Source: Megachile rotundata (lineage: Eukaryota > Arthropoda > Insecta > Hymenoptera > Megachilidae). Taken from it: DNA of 64,000 nucleotides. The stretch spans positions 868,001 through 932,000 of the forward strand of contig NW_027473341.1 in the NCBI RefSeq assembly GCF_050947335.1. Reading direction: 5' to 3'. The notes under the pieces were generated by a model, which was not told the DNA's origin, searched no databases, and saw nothing but the letters and a program-made list of their open reading frames with translations. The position numbers and the translations under genes are program-made. Shown here in pieces: positions 1 to 12,954 of this stretch. Position 1 is the stretch's first letter. Every line of letters starts with the position of its first letter.

Positions 1-408
1 GCAATCACAATCGTACAATCAGAATCATACAATCACAATCATTCAATAACAATCGTACAATCACAATCGTACAATCACAATCGTACAATCACAATCGCAC
101 AACCACAATCAGACAATCACACTCATACAATCACAATCATACAATCACAATCATACAATCACAATCATACCATCACAATCATACTTTCACAATCATACAA
201 TCACAATCATACAATCATAATCATACAATCACAGTCATACAATCACAATCATACAATCACAATCATACTATCACAATCATACAATCACAATCATACAATC
301 ACAATCATACAATCACAATCATACAATCATAATCATACAATCACAATCATACAATCACAATCATACAATCACAATCATACAATCACAATCATACAATCAC
401 AATCATAC
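1..408 (+). repeat. Macro-repeat anchor block, copy 1 (window edge)
   Basis: This block carries rare variants in a fixed order: GCAATC at base 1, CAGAATC near 20, the unique ATTCAATAAC at 41, three CGTAC units, CGCACAACC near 98, and CACTCATAC. The same order recurs at 17,357 (offset 17,356) and 32,859 (offset 32,858). The match to copy 2 holds at the same offset past base 570, where TTCCCAAAT sits, then continues to about 900 at an offset of 17,300 because copy 2 lacks four 14-bp units. The window therefore opens at a macro-repeat junction. Confidence 0.88.
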
Positions 409-713
409 AATCGCAAGCATACAATCACAATCATACAATCTCAATCATACAATCACAATCATACAATCATAATCATACAATTACAGTCATACATCACAAT
501 CATACATTCACAATCATACAATCGCAATCATACAATCACAATCATACAATCGCAATCATACAATTACAATTTCCCAAATACAATCTCCCAAATACAATCA
601 AACAATCACAATCATACAATCACAATCATACAATCACAATCATACAATCACAATCATACAATCACAATCATACAATCACAATCATACAATCACAATCATA
701 CAATCACAATCAT

Positions 714-769
714 ACTATCACAATCGTACAATCACAATCGTACAATCACAATCGCACAACCACAATCAG
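714..769 (+). repeat. CGTAC / CGCACAACC module (56 bp)
   Basis: Four successive 14-mers, ACTATCACAATCGT, ACAATCACAATCGT, ACAATCACAATCGC and ACAACCACAATCAG, form a fixed cassette holding three CpG sites. It recurs in the same order near 2,665, 5,840, 6,430, 9,470, 10,560, 12,770, 18,015, 20,755, 21,350, 27,120, 27,590, 29,910, 33,955, 39,400, 44,130, 48,420, 56,460 and 61,640. It is usually followed by several canonical units and then ACTTTCTC. A variant without ACTATC and with CATAC after CGCACAACCACAAT follows the CATGCAATC modules. Confidence 0.85.
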
Positions 770-839
770 ACGATCACAATCATACAATCACAATCATACA
801 ATCACAATCATACAATCACAATCATACAATCACAATCAT

Positions 840-926
840 ACTTTCTCAATCATACTATCACAATCATACAATCGCAATCATACAATCACAGTCATACAAT
901 AACAATCATATAATCACAATCATACT
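840..926 (+). repeat. CTTTCTC / CAGTC / AATAAC / ATAATC module
   Basis: Unit order is ACTTTCTCAATCAT, ACTATCACAATCAT, one or two canonical-type units, ACAATCACAGTCAT, ACAATAACAATCAT, ATAATCACAATCAT, ACTATCACAATCAT. AATAAC and ATAATC each contain TAA, so this module is one of the main places where the otherwise open + frames end. It follows nearly every CGCACAACC cassette and recurs throughout. A sister form begins ACTTTCACAA and follows CGCAATC runs (for example near 1,806, 3,776, 4,448 and 7,620). Confidence 0.84.
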
Positions 927-1007
927 ATCACAATCATACAATCACAATCATACAATCACAATCATACAATCACAATCATACAATCACAATCATACAATCA
1001 CAATCAA

Positions 1008-1146
1008 AGAATCACAATCATACAATCACAATCATACAATCGCAAGCATACAATCACAATCATACAATCTCAATCATACAATCACAATCATACAATCACA
1101 ATCATACAATCATAATCATACAATTACAATCATACATCACAATCAT
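1008..1146 (+). repeat. CAAAG module (139 bp), first of about 60
   Basis: This is the commonest fixed-order module. In order the units are AGAATCACAATCAT, canonical, ACAATCGCAAGCAT, canonical, ACAATCTCAATCAT, two canonical, ACAATCATAATCAT, ACAATTACAATCAT and the 13-mer ACATCACAATCAT: nine 14-mers and one 13-mer. The G of CAAAG also occurs at 1,987, 2,952, 3,958, 4,630, 5,665, 6,112, 6,252, 6,908, 7,982, 9,296, 10,387, 10,834, 12,175, 12,342, 13,111, 13,949, 14,340, 15,178, 18,547, 19,553, 20,588, 21,035, 21,175, 22,361, 23,267, 24,105, 24,412, 24,941, 25,932, 26,952, 27,413, 27,874 and on to 63,831, usually 0.4-1.1 kb apart. Some copies are partial. It is absent from 15.2-18.5 kb, 30.8-33.3 kb and 34.3-37.7 kb. 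Confidence 0.88.
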
Positions 1147-1399
1147 ACAATCACAATCATACAATCGCAATCATACAATTACAATATCCCAAATACAATC
1201 TCCCAAATACAGTCATACAATCACAATCATACAATCACAATCATACAATCGCAAGCATACAATCACAATCATACAATCTCAATCATACAATCACAATCAT
1301 ACAATCATAATCATACAATTACAATCATACATCACAATCATACAATCACAATCATACTATCGCAATCATACAATCACAATCATACAATCACAATCATAC

Positions 1400-2520
1400 A
1401 ATCACAATCATACAATCGCAATCATACAATCACAATCATACAATCGCAATCATACAATTACAATCTCCCAAATACAATCTCCCAAATACAATCTCCCAAA
1501 TACAATCTCCCAAATACAATCTCCCAAATACAATCATACAATCACAATCATACAATCGCAATCATACAATCACAATCATACAATCGCAATCATACAATTA
1601 CAATATCCCAAATACAATCTCCCAAATACAATCATACAATCACAATCATATAATCACAATCATACAATCACAATCATACAATCACAATCATACAATCACA
1701 ATCATACAATCACAATCATACAATCGCAATCATACAATCGCAATCATACAATATCAATCATATAATCGCAATCATACAATCACAATCATACAATCTCAAT
1801 CATACTTTCACAAACATACTATCACAATCATACAATCACAATCATACAATCACAGTCATACAATAACAATCATATAATCACAATCATACTATCACAATCA
1901 TACAATCACAATCATACAATCACAATCATATAATCACAATCATACAATCACAATCATACAATCACAATCATACAATCACAATCAAAGAATCACAATCATA
2001 CAATCACAATCATACAATCGCAAGCATACAATCACAATCATACAATCTCAATCATACAATCACAATCATACAATCACAATCATACAATCATAATCATACA
2101 ATTACAATCATACAATCACAATCATACAATCATAATCATACAATTACAATCATACATCACAATCATACAATCACAATCATACAATCGCAATCATACAATT
2201 ACAATATCCCAAATACAATCTCCCAAATACAATCATACAATCACAATCATACAATCACAATCATACAATCGCAATCATACAAATACAATATCCCAAATAC
2301 AATCTCCCAAATACAATCATCCAATCACAATCATACAATCACAATCATACAATCACAATCATTCAATCGCAAGCATACAATCACAATCATACAATCTCAA
2401 TCATACAATCACAATCATACAATCATAATCATACAATCACAATCATACAATCACAATCATACAATCGCAATCATACAATCGCAATCATACAATCGCAATC
2501 ATACAATCACAATCATACAA
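1400..2520 (+). repeat. 1.1-kb block repeated at 4,043-5,163
   Basis: Offset 2,643 holds for the five-unit CTCCCAAAT run, CACAAACATAC (1,811 and 4,454), CAAAG (1,987 and 4,630) and ATTCAATCGCAAGC (2,361 and 5,004). 2,643 equals 189 x 14 minus 3, and three 13-bp units lie between the markers. One difference is CAAATACAATATCCC near 2,280 against CAATTACAATATCCC in the other copy. Confidence 0.8.
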
Positions 2521-3300
2521 TCGCAATCATACAATTACAATTTCCCAAATACAATCTCCCAAATACAATCAAACAATCACAATCATACAATCACAATCAT
2601 ACAATCACAATCATACAATCACAATCATACAATCACAATCATACAATCACAATCATACTATCACAATCGTACAATCACAATCGTACAATCACAATCGCAC
2701 AACCACAATCAGACGATCACAATCATACAATCACAATCATACAATCACAATCATACAATCACAATCATACAATCACAATCATACTTTCTCAATCATACTA
2801 TCACAATCATACAATCACAATCATACAATCACAGTCATACAATAACAATCATATAATCACAATCATACTATCACAATCATACAATCACAATCATACAATG
2901 ACAATCATACAATCACAATCATACAATCACAATCATACAATCACAATCAAAGAATCACAATCATACAATCACAATCATACAATCGCAAGCATACAATCAC
3001 AATCATACAATCTCCATCATACAATCACAATCATACAATCACAATCATACAATCATAATCATACAATTACAATCATACATCACAATCATACAATCACAAT
3101 CATACAATCGCAATCATACAATTACAATATCCCAAATACAATCTCCCAAATACAGTCATACAATCACAATCATACAATCACAATCATACAATCGCAAGCA
3201 TACAATCACAATCATACAATCTCAATCATACAATCACAATCATACAATCATAATCATACAATTACAATCATACATCACAATCATACAATCACAATCATAC

Positions 3301-4658
3301 TATCGCAATCATACAATCACAATCATACAATCACAATCATACAATCACAATCATACAATCGCAATCATACAATCACAATCATACAATCACAATCATACAA
3401 TTACAATCTCCCAAATACAATCTCCCAAATACAATCTCCCAAATACAATCTCCCAAATACAATCTCCCAAATACAATCATACAATCACAATCATACAATC
3501 GCAATCATACAATCACAATCATACAATCGCAATCATACAATTACAATATCCCAAATACAATCTCCCAAATACAATCATACAATCACAATCATACAATCAC
3601 AATCATATAATCACAATCATACAATCACAATCATACAATCACAATCATACAATCACAATCATACAATCGCAATCATACAATCGCAATCATACAATCGCAA
3701 TCATACAATCGCAATCATACAATCGCAATCATACAATCGCAATCATACAATCACAATCATACAATCTCAATCATACTTTCACAAACATACTATCACAATC
3801 ATACAATCACAATCATACAATCACAGTCATACAATAACAATCATATAATCACAATCATACTATCACAATCATACAATCACAATCATACAATCACAATCAT
3901 ATAATCACAATCATACAATCACAATCATACAATCACAATCATACAATCACAATCAAAGAATCACAATCATACAATCACAATCATACTATCGCAATCATAC
4001 AATCACAATCATACAATCACAATCATACAATCGCAATCATACAATCACAATCATACAATCGCAATCATACAATTACAATCTCCCAAATACAATCTCCCAA
4101 ATACAATCTCCCAAATACAATCTCCCAAATACAATCTCCCAAATACAATCATACAATCACAATCATACAATCGCAATCATACAATCACAATCATACAATC
4201 GCAATCATACAATTACAATATCCCAAATACAATCTCCCAAATACAATCATACAATCACAATCATACAATCACAATCATATAATCACAATCATACAATCAC
4301 AATCATACAATCACAATCATACAATCACAATCATACAATCGCAATCATACAATCGCAATCATACAATCGCAATCATACAATCGCAATCATACAATCGCAA
4401 TCATACAATCGCAATCATACAATCACAATCATACAATCTCAATCATACTTTCACAAACATACTATCACAATCATACAATCACAATCATACAATCACAGTC
4501 ATACAATAACAATCATATAATCACAATCATACTATCACAATCATACAATCACAATCATACAATCACAATCATATAATCACAATCATACAATCACAATCAT
4601 ACAATCACAATCATACAATCACAATCAAAGAATCACAATCATACAATCACAATCATAC
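3301..4658 (+). repeat. Tandem duplication with a 672-bp period
   Basis: Copy 1 is 3,301-3,986 and copy 2 is 3,987-4,658. Both begin with ACTATCGCAATC and contain a five-unit CTCCCAAAT run (3,408 and 4,080), ATATCCC, six CGCAATC units, the unusual CACAAACATAC (3,781 and 4,453) and CAAAG (3,958 and 4,630). Spacing is exactly 672 = 48 x 14. Copy 1 carries one additional 14-mer near its start. Macro-copy B has a single copy of this block (CAAAG 18,547 to 19,553 is 1,006 bp, against 1,678 here), so the duplication is specific to A. Confidence 0.9.
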
Positions 4659-5160
4659 AATCGCAAGCATACAATCACAATCATACAATCTCAATCATAC
4701 AATCACAATCATACAATCACAATCATACAATCATAATCATACAATTACAATCATACAATCACAATCATACAATCATAATCATACAATTACAATCATACAT
4801 CACAATCATACAATCACAATCATACAATCGCAATCATACAATTACAATATCCCAAATACAATCTCCCAAATACAATCATACAATCACAATCATACAATCA
4901 CAATCATACAATCGCAATCATACAATTACAATATCCCAAATACAATCTCCCAAATACAATCATACAATCACAATCATACAATCACAATCATACAATCACA
5001 ATCATTCAATCGCAAGCATACAATCACAATCATACAATCTCAATCATACAATCACAATCATACAATCATAATCATACAATCACAATCATACAATCACAAT
5101 CATACAATCGCAATCATACAATCGCAATCATACAATCGCAATCATACAATCACAATCATA

Positions 5161-5324
5161 CAATCGCAATCATGCAATCACATTCATACATTCACAATCA
5201 TGCAATCACAATCATACAATCACAATCATGCAATCACAATCATACAATCATAATCATGCAATCACAATCATACAATCACAATCGTACAATCACAATCGTA
5301 CAATCACAATCGCACAACCACAAT
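5161..5324 (+). repeat. CATGCAATCACATTC module (164 bp)
   Basis: CATGCAATCACATTC, ACATTCACAATC, three further CATGCAATC units, CATAATCATGC, two CGTAC units and CGCACAACC. Near-identical copies start at 8,817, 20,095, 26,459, 35,303 and 52,379 (position of the ATG). The flanks differ: after 5,172, 8,817, 20,095 and 26,459 comes an ACTTTCAC block, while after 35,303 and 52,379 comes a CATAATC/ATATCCC block. The module was therefore moved or copied as a unit. Confidence 0.84.
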
Positions 5325-7237
5325 CATACAATCATAATCATACAATCACAATCATACTTTCACAATCATACAATCACAATCATACAATCACAATCATACA
5401 ATCACAATCATACAATCACAATCATACAATCACAATCATACAATCACAATCATACAATCACAATCATACTTTCACAATCATACTATCACAATCATACAAT
5501 CACAGTCATACAATCACAGTCACACAATAACAATCATATAATCACAATCATACTATCACAATCATACAATCACAACCATACAATCACAATCATATAATCA
5601 CAATCATACAATCACAATCATACAATCACAATCATACAATCACAATCATACAATCACAATCAAAGAATCACAATCACACAATCACAATCATACAATCGCA
5701 AGCATACAATCACAATCATACAATCTCAATCATACAATCACAATCATACAATCACAATCATACAATCATAATCATACAATTACAATCATACATCACAATC
5801 ATACAATCACAATCATACAATCACAATCATACTATCACAATCGTACAATCACAATCGTACAATCACAATCGCACAACCACAATCAGACAATCACAATCAT
5901 ACAATCACAATCATACAATCACAATCATACAATCACAATCATACAATCACAATCATACTTTCTCAATCATACTATCACAATCATACAATCACAATCATAC
6001 AATCACAGTCATACAATAACAATCATATAATCACAATCATACTATCACAATCATACAATCACAATCATACAATCACAATCATACAATCACAATCATACAA
6101 TCACAATCAAAGAATCACAATCATACAATCACAATCATACAATCGCAAGCATACAATCACAATCATACAATCTCAATCATACAATCACAATCATACAATC
6201 ACAATCATACAATCATAATCATACAATCACAATCATACAATCACAATCAAAGAATCACAATCACACAATCACAATCATACAATCGCAAGCATACAATCAC
6301 AATCATACAATCTCAATCATACAATCACAATCATACAATCACAATCATACAATCATAATCATACAATTACAATCATACATCACAATCATACAATCACAAT
6401 CATACAATCACAATCATACTATCACAATCGTACAATCACAATCGTACAATCACAATCGCACAACCACAATCAGACAATCACAATCATACAATCACAATCA
6501 TACAATCACAATCATACTTTCTCAATCATACTATCACAATCATACAATCACAATCATACAATCACAATCATACAATCACAGTCATACAATAACAATCATA
6601 CAATCACAATCATACAATCATAATCATACAATTACAGTCATACATCACAATCATACATTCACAATCATACAATCGCAATCATACAATCACAATCATACAA
6701 TCACAATCATACAATCACAATCATACAATCACAATCATACTTTCTCAATCATACTATCACAATCATACAATCACAATCATACAATCACAATCATACAATC
6801 ACAGTCATACAATAACAATCATATAATCACAATCATACTATCACAATCATACAATCACAATCATACAATCACAATCATACAATCACAATCATACAATCAC
6901 AATCAAAGAATCACAATCATACAATCACAATCATACAATCGCAAGCATACAATCACAATCATACAATCTCAATCACACAATCACAATCATACAATCACAA
7001 TCATACAATCATAATCATACAATTACAATCATACATCACAATCATACAATCTCAATCATACAATCACAATCATACAATCATAATCATACAATTACAATCA
7101 TACATCACAATCATACAATCACAATCATACTATCGCAATCATACAATTACAATCATACAATCACAATCATACAATCACAATCATACAATCGCAATCATAC
7201 AATCACAATCATACAATCGCAATCATACAATTACAAT

Positions 7238-7317
7238 CTCCCAAATACAATCTCCCAAATACAATCTCCCAAATACAATCTCCCAAATACAATCTCCCAA
7301 ATACAATCTCCCAAATA
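7238..7317 (+). repeat. CTCCCAAAT run, six units
   Basis: Six consecutive ACAATCTCCCAAAT variants, the only C-tract in the array. Runs of this type sit at a constant place, after a CGCAATC / canonical / CGCAATC / ACAATTACAAT lead-in, and are followed about 140 bp later by ATATCCC plus CTCCC. In macro-copy B this run is missing: a 154-bp (11-unit) deletion joins its lead-in directly to ATATCCC near 22,690. Confidence 0.88.
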
Positions 7318-8439
7318 CAATCATACAATCACAATCATACAATCGCAATCATACAATCACAATCATACAATCGCAATCATACAATTACAATATCCCAAAT
7401 ACAATCTCCCAAATACAATCATACAATCACAATCATACAATCACAATCATACAATCACAATCATACAATCACAATCATACAATCACAATCATACAATCAC
7501 AATCATACAATCACAATCATACAATCACAATCATACAATCGCAATCATACAATCGCAATCATACAATCGCAATCATACAATCGCAATCATACAATCACAA
7601 TCATACAATCTCAATCATACTTTCACAATCATACTATCACAATCATACAATCACAATCATACAATCACAGTCATACAATAACAATCATACTATCACAATC
7701 ATACAATCACAATCATACAATCACAATCATACAATCACAATCATACAATCACAATCATACAATCACAATCATACAATCATAATCATACAATTACAATCAT
7801 ACATCACAATCATACAATCATAATCATACAATTACAGTCATACATCACAATCATACATTCACAGTCATACAATAACAATCATACTATCACAATCATACAA
7901 TCACAATCATACAATCACAATCATATAATCACAATCATACAATCACAATCATACAATCACAATCATACAATCACAATCAAAGAATCACAATCATACAATC
8001 ACAATCATACAATCGCAAGCATACAATCACAATCATACAATCTCAATCATACAATCACAATCATACAATCACAATCATACAATCATAATCATACAATTAC
8101 AATCATACATCACAATCATACAATCACAATCATACAATCGCAATCATACAATTACAATATCCCAAATACAATCTCCCAAATACAATCATACAATCACAAT
8201 CATACAATCACAATCATACAATCGCAATCATACAATTACAATATCCCAAATACAATCTCCCAAATACAATCATACAATCACAATCATACAATCACAATCA
8301 TACAATCACAATCATTCAATCGCAAGCATACAATCACAATCATACAATCTCAATCATACAATCACAATCATACAATCATAATCATACAATTACAATCATA
8401 CATCACAATCATACAATCACAATCATACAAACACAATCA

Positions 8440-11070
8440 TACAATCACAATCATACTATCGCAATCATACAATCACAATCATACAATCACAATCATACGA
8501 TCACAGTCATACAATCACAACCATTCAATCACAATCATACATTCAAAATCATGCAATCACAATCATACAATCACAATCATGCAATCACAATCATACAATC
8601 ATATTAATACAATCACAATCATACTTTCACAATCATACAATCACAATCATACAATCACAATCATACAATCACAATCATACAATCACAATCATACAATCAC
8701 AATCATACAATCACAATCATACAATCACAATCATACAATCACAATCATACAATCGCAATCATACAATCGCAATCATACAATCGCAATCATACAATCACAA
8801 TCATACAATCGCAATCATGCAATCACATTCATACATTCACAATCATGCAATCACAATCATACAATCACAATCATGCAATCACAATCATACAATCATAATC
8901 ATGCAATCACAATCATACAATCACAATCGTACAATCACAATCGTACAATCACAATCGCACAACCACAATCATACAATCATAATCATACAATCACAATCAT
9001 ACTTTCACAATCATACAATCACAATCATACAATCACAATCATACAATCACAATCATACAATCACAATCATACAATCACAATCATACAATCACAATCATAC
9101 TTTCACAATCATACTATCACAATCATACAATCACAATCATACAATCACAGTCACACAATAACAATCATATAATCACAATCATACTATCACAATCATACAA
9201 TCACAACCATACAATCACAATCATATAATCACAATCATACAATCACAATCATACAATCACAATCATACAATCACAATCATACAATCACAATCAAAGAATC
9301 ACAATCACACAATCACAATCATACAATCGCAAGCATACAATCACAATCATACAATCTCAATCATACAATCACAATCATACAATCACAATCATACAATCAT
9401 AATCATACAATTACAATCATACATCACAATCATACAATCACAATCATACAATCACAATCATACTATCACAATCGTACAATCACAATCGTACAATCAGAAT
9501 CGCACAACCACAATCAGACAATCACAATCATACAATCACAATCATACAATCACAATCATACAATCACAATCATACAATCACAATCATACTTTCTCAATCA
9601 TACTATCACAATCATACAATCACAATCATACAATCACAGTCATACAATAACAATCATATAATCACAATCATACTATCACAATCATACAATCACAATCATA
9701 CAATCACAATCATACAATCACAATCATACAATCACAATCATACAATCACAATCATACAATCACAATCATACTATCGCAATCATACAATCACAATCATACA
9801 ATCACAATCATACGATCACAGTCATACAATCACAACCATTCAATCACAATCATACATTCAAAATCATGCAATCACAATCATACAATCACAATCATGCAAT
9901 CACAATCATACAATCATATTCATACAATCACAATCATACTTTCACAATCATACAATCACAATCATACAATCACAATCATACAATCACAATCATACAATCA
10001 CAATCATACAATCACAATCATACAATCACAATCATACAATCACAATCGCACAACCACAATCATACAATCATAATCATACAATCACAATCATACTTTCACA
10101 ATCATACAATCACAATCATACAATCACAATCATACAATCACAATCATACAATCACAATCATACAATCACAATCATACAATCACAATCATACTTTCACAAT
10201 CATACTATCACAATCATACAATCACAATCATACAATCACAGTCACACAATAACAATCATATAATCACAATCATACTATCACAATCATACAATCACAACCA
10301 TACAATCACAATCATATAATCACAATCATACAATCACAATCATACAATCACAATCATACAATCACAATCATACAATCACAATCAAAGAATCACAATCACA
10401 CAATCACAATCATACAATCGCAAGCATACAATCACAATCATACAATCTCAATCATACAATCACAATCATACAATCACAATCATACAATCATAATCATACA
10501 ATTACAATCATACATCACAATCATACAATCACAATCATACAATCACAATCATACTATCACAATCGTACAATCACAATCGTACAATCACAATCGCACAACC
10601 ACAATCAGACAATCACAATCATACAATCACAATCATACAATCACAATCATACAATCACAATCATACAATCACAATCATACTTTCTCAATCATACTATCAC
10701 AATCATACAATCACAATCATACAATCACAGTCATACAATAACAATCATATAATCACAATCATACTATCCCAATCATACAATCACAATCATACAATCACAA
10801 TCATACAATCACAATCATACAATCACAATCAAAGAATCACAATCATACAATCACAATCATACAATCGCAAGCATACAATCACAATCATACAATCTCAATC
10901 ATACAATCACAATCATACAATCACAATCATACAATCATAATCATACAATTACAATCATACATCACAATCATACAATCTCAATCATGCAATCACAATCATA
11001 CAATCATAATCATACAATTACAATCATACATCACAATCATACAATCACAATCATACTATCGCAATCATAC
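8440..11070 (+). repeat. Tandem duplication around ATTCAAAATCATG (1,315-bp spacing)
   Basis: The ATTCAAAATCATG anchor occurs at 8,553 and 9,868. Each is preceded by ACTATCGCAATC, ACGATCACAGTC and CACAACCATTC, and followed by a CATATT variant (CATATTAATAC in the first, CATATTCATAC in the second), the CGCACAACC module and CAAAG (9,296 and 10,387). Spacing 1,315 = 94 x 14 minus 1, with one 13-mer between. The second copy then lost 224 bp (16 units), so its CAAAG spacing is 1,091. The CACATTCATACATTC module is present only in the first copy. Confidence 0.78.
8520..8612 (+). repeat. ATTCAAAATCATG module
   Basis: CACAACCATTC, then ACATTCAAAATC, two GCAATCACAATCAT units separated by a canonical one, then a CATATT or CATAATC unit. 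The G of ATTCAAAATCATG is at 8,553, 9,868, 15,512, 23,838, 31,114, 35,025, 35,863, 38,154, 42,888, 47,230, 52,939, 55,230 and 60,410. A variant with ATTCGAAATCATG is at 16,631. It is the best single marker for the intermediate repeat of the right half. The A-to-G change in CATGC creates the ATG codons that open most apparent reading frames. Confidence 0.88.
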
Positions 11071-11177
11071 AATCACAATCATACAATCACAATCATACAA
11101 TCACAATCATACAATCACAATCATACAATCGCAATCATACAATCACAATCATACAATCGCAATCATACAATTACAAT

Positions 11178-11243
11178 CTCCCAAATACAATCTCCCAAAT
11201 ACAATCTCCCAAATACAATCTCCCAAATACAATCTCCCAAATA
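11178..11243 (+). repeat. CTCCCAAAT run, five units
   Basis: Five units at 14-bp spacing. The partner run in macro-copy B (28,204) has seven units, so the two copies differ by two units at this locus. Confidence 0.88.
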
Positions 11244-11596
11244 CAATCATACAATCACAATCATACAATCGCAATCATACAATCACAATCATACAATCGC
11301 AATCATACAATTACAATATCCCAAATACAATCTCCCAAATACAGTCATACAATCACAATCATACAATCACAATCATACAATCGCAAGCATACAATCACAA
11401 TCAGACAATCTCAGTCATACAATCACAATCATACAATCATAATCATACAATTACAATCATACATCACAATCATACAATCACAATCATACTATCGCAATCA
11501 TACAATCACAATCATACAATCACAATCATACAATCACAATCATACAATCGCAATCATACAATCGCAATCATACAATCGCAATCATACAATTACAAT

Positions 11597-11704
11597 CTCC
11601 CAAATACAATCTCCCAAATACAATCTCCCAAATACAATCTCCCAAATACAATCTCCCAAATACAATCTCCCAAATACAATCTCCCAAATACAATCTCCCA
11701 AATA
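11597..11704 (+). repeat. CTCCCAAAT run, eight units (longest seen)
   Basis: CTCCC starts at 11,597, 11,611, 11,625, 11,639, 11,653, 11,667, 11,681 and 11,695. Its partner in macro-copy B (28,651) has seven units. This is the longest homogeneous run of this variant that I counted. Confidence 0.9.
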
Positions 11705-12954
11705 CAATCATACAATCACAATCATACAATCGCAATCATACAATCACAATCATACAATCGCAATCATACAATTACAATATCCCAAATACAATCTCCCAAA
11801 TACAATCATACAATCACAATCATACAATCACAATCATACAATCACAATCATACAATCACAATCATACAATCACAATCATGCAATCACAATCATACAATCA
11901 CAATCATACAATCGCAATCATACAATCGCAATCATACAATCGCAATCATACAATCGCAATCATACAATCACAATCATACAATCTCAATCATACTTTCACA
12001 ATCATACTATCACAATCATACAATCACAATCATACAATCACAGTCATACAATAACAATCATATAATCACAATCATACTATCACAATCATACAATCACAAT
12101 CATACAATCACAATCATATAATCACAATCATAGAATCACAATCATACAATCACAATCATACAATCACAATCAAAGAATCACAATCATACAATCACAATCA
12201 TACAATCGCAAGCATACAATCACAATCATACAATCTCAATCATACAATCACAATCATACAATCACAATCATACAATCATAATCATACAATTACAATCATA
12301 CATCACAATCATACAATCACCATCATACAATCACAATCAAAGAATCACAATCATACAATCACAATCATACAATCGCAAGCATACAATCACAATCATACAA
12401 TCTCAATCATACATTCACAATCATACAATCGCAATCATACAATCACAATCATACAATCACAATCATACAATCACAATCATACAATCGCAAGCATACAATC
12501 ACAATCATACAATCTCAATCATACAATCACAATCATACAATCATAATCATACAATTACAGTCATACATCACAATCATACATTCACAATCATACAATCGCA
12601 ATCATACAATCACAATCATACAATCGCAATCATACAATTACAATTTCCCAAATACAATCTCCCAAATACAATCAAACAATCACAATCATACAATCACAAT
12701 CATACAATCACAATCATACAATCACAATCATACAATCACAATCATACAATCACAATCATACTATCACAATCGTACAATCACAATCGTACAATCACAATCG
12801 CACAACCACAATCAGACAATCACAATCATACAATCACAATCATACAATCACAATCATACAATCACAATCATACAATCACAATCATACTTTCTCAATCATA
12901 CTATCACAATCATACAATCACAATCATACAATCACAGTCATACAATAACAATCA

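Noticed and set aside
714..769. CGCACAACC cassette as a promoter or protein-binding element
   Set aside because: It is a fixed, CpG-bearing cassette repeated many times, but nothing next to it resembles a transcription unit. I describe it only as a repeat module.
7238..7317. CTCCC runs as G-quadruplex or i-motif DNA
   Set aside because: Each unit gives only a three-base C tract every 14 bp. Loops of 11 bp are long for a stable quadruplex or i-motif, so I do not claim one.
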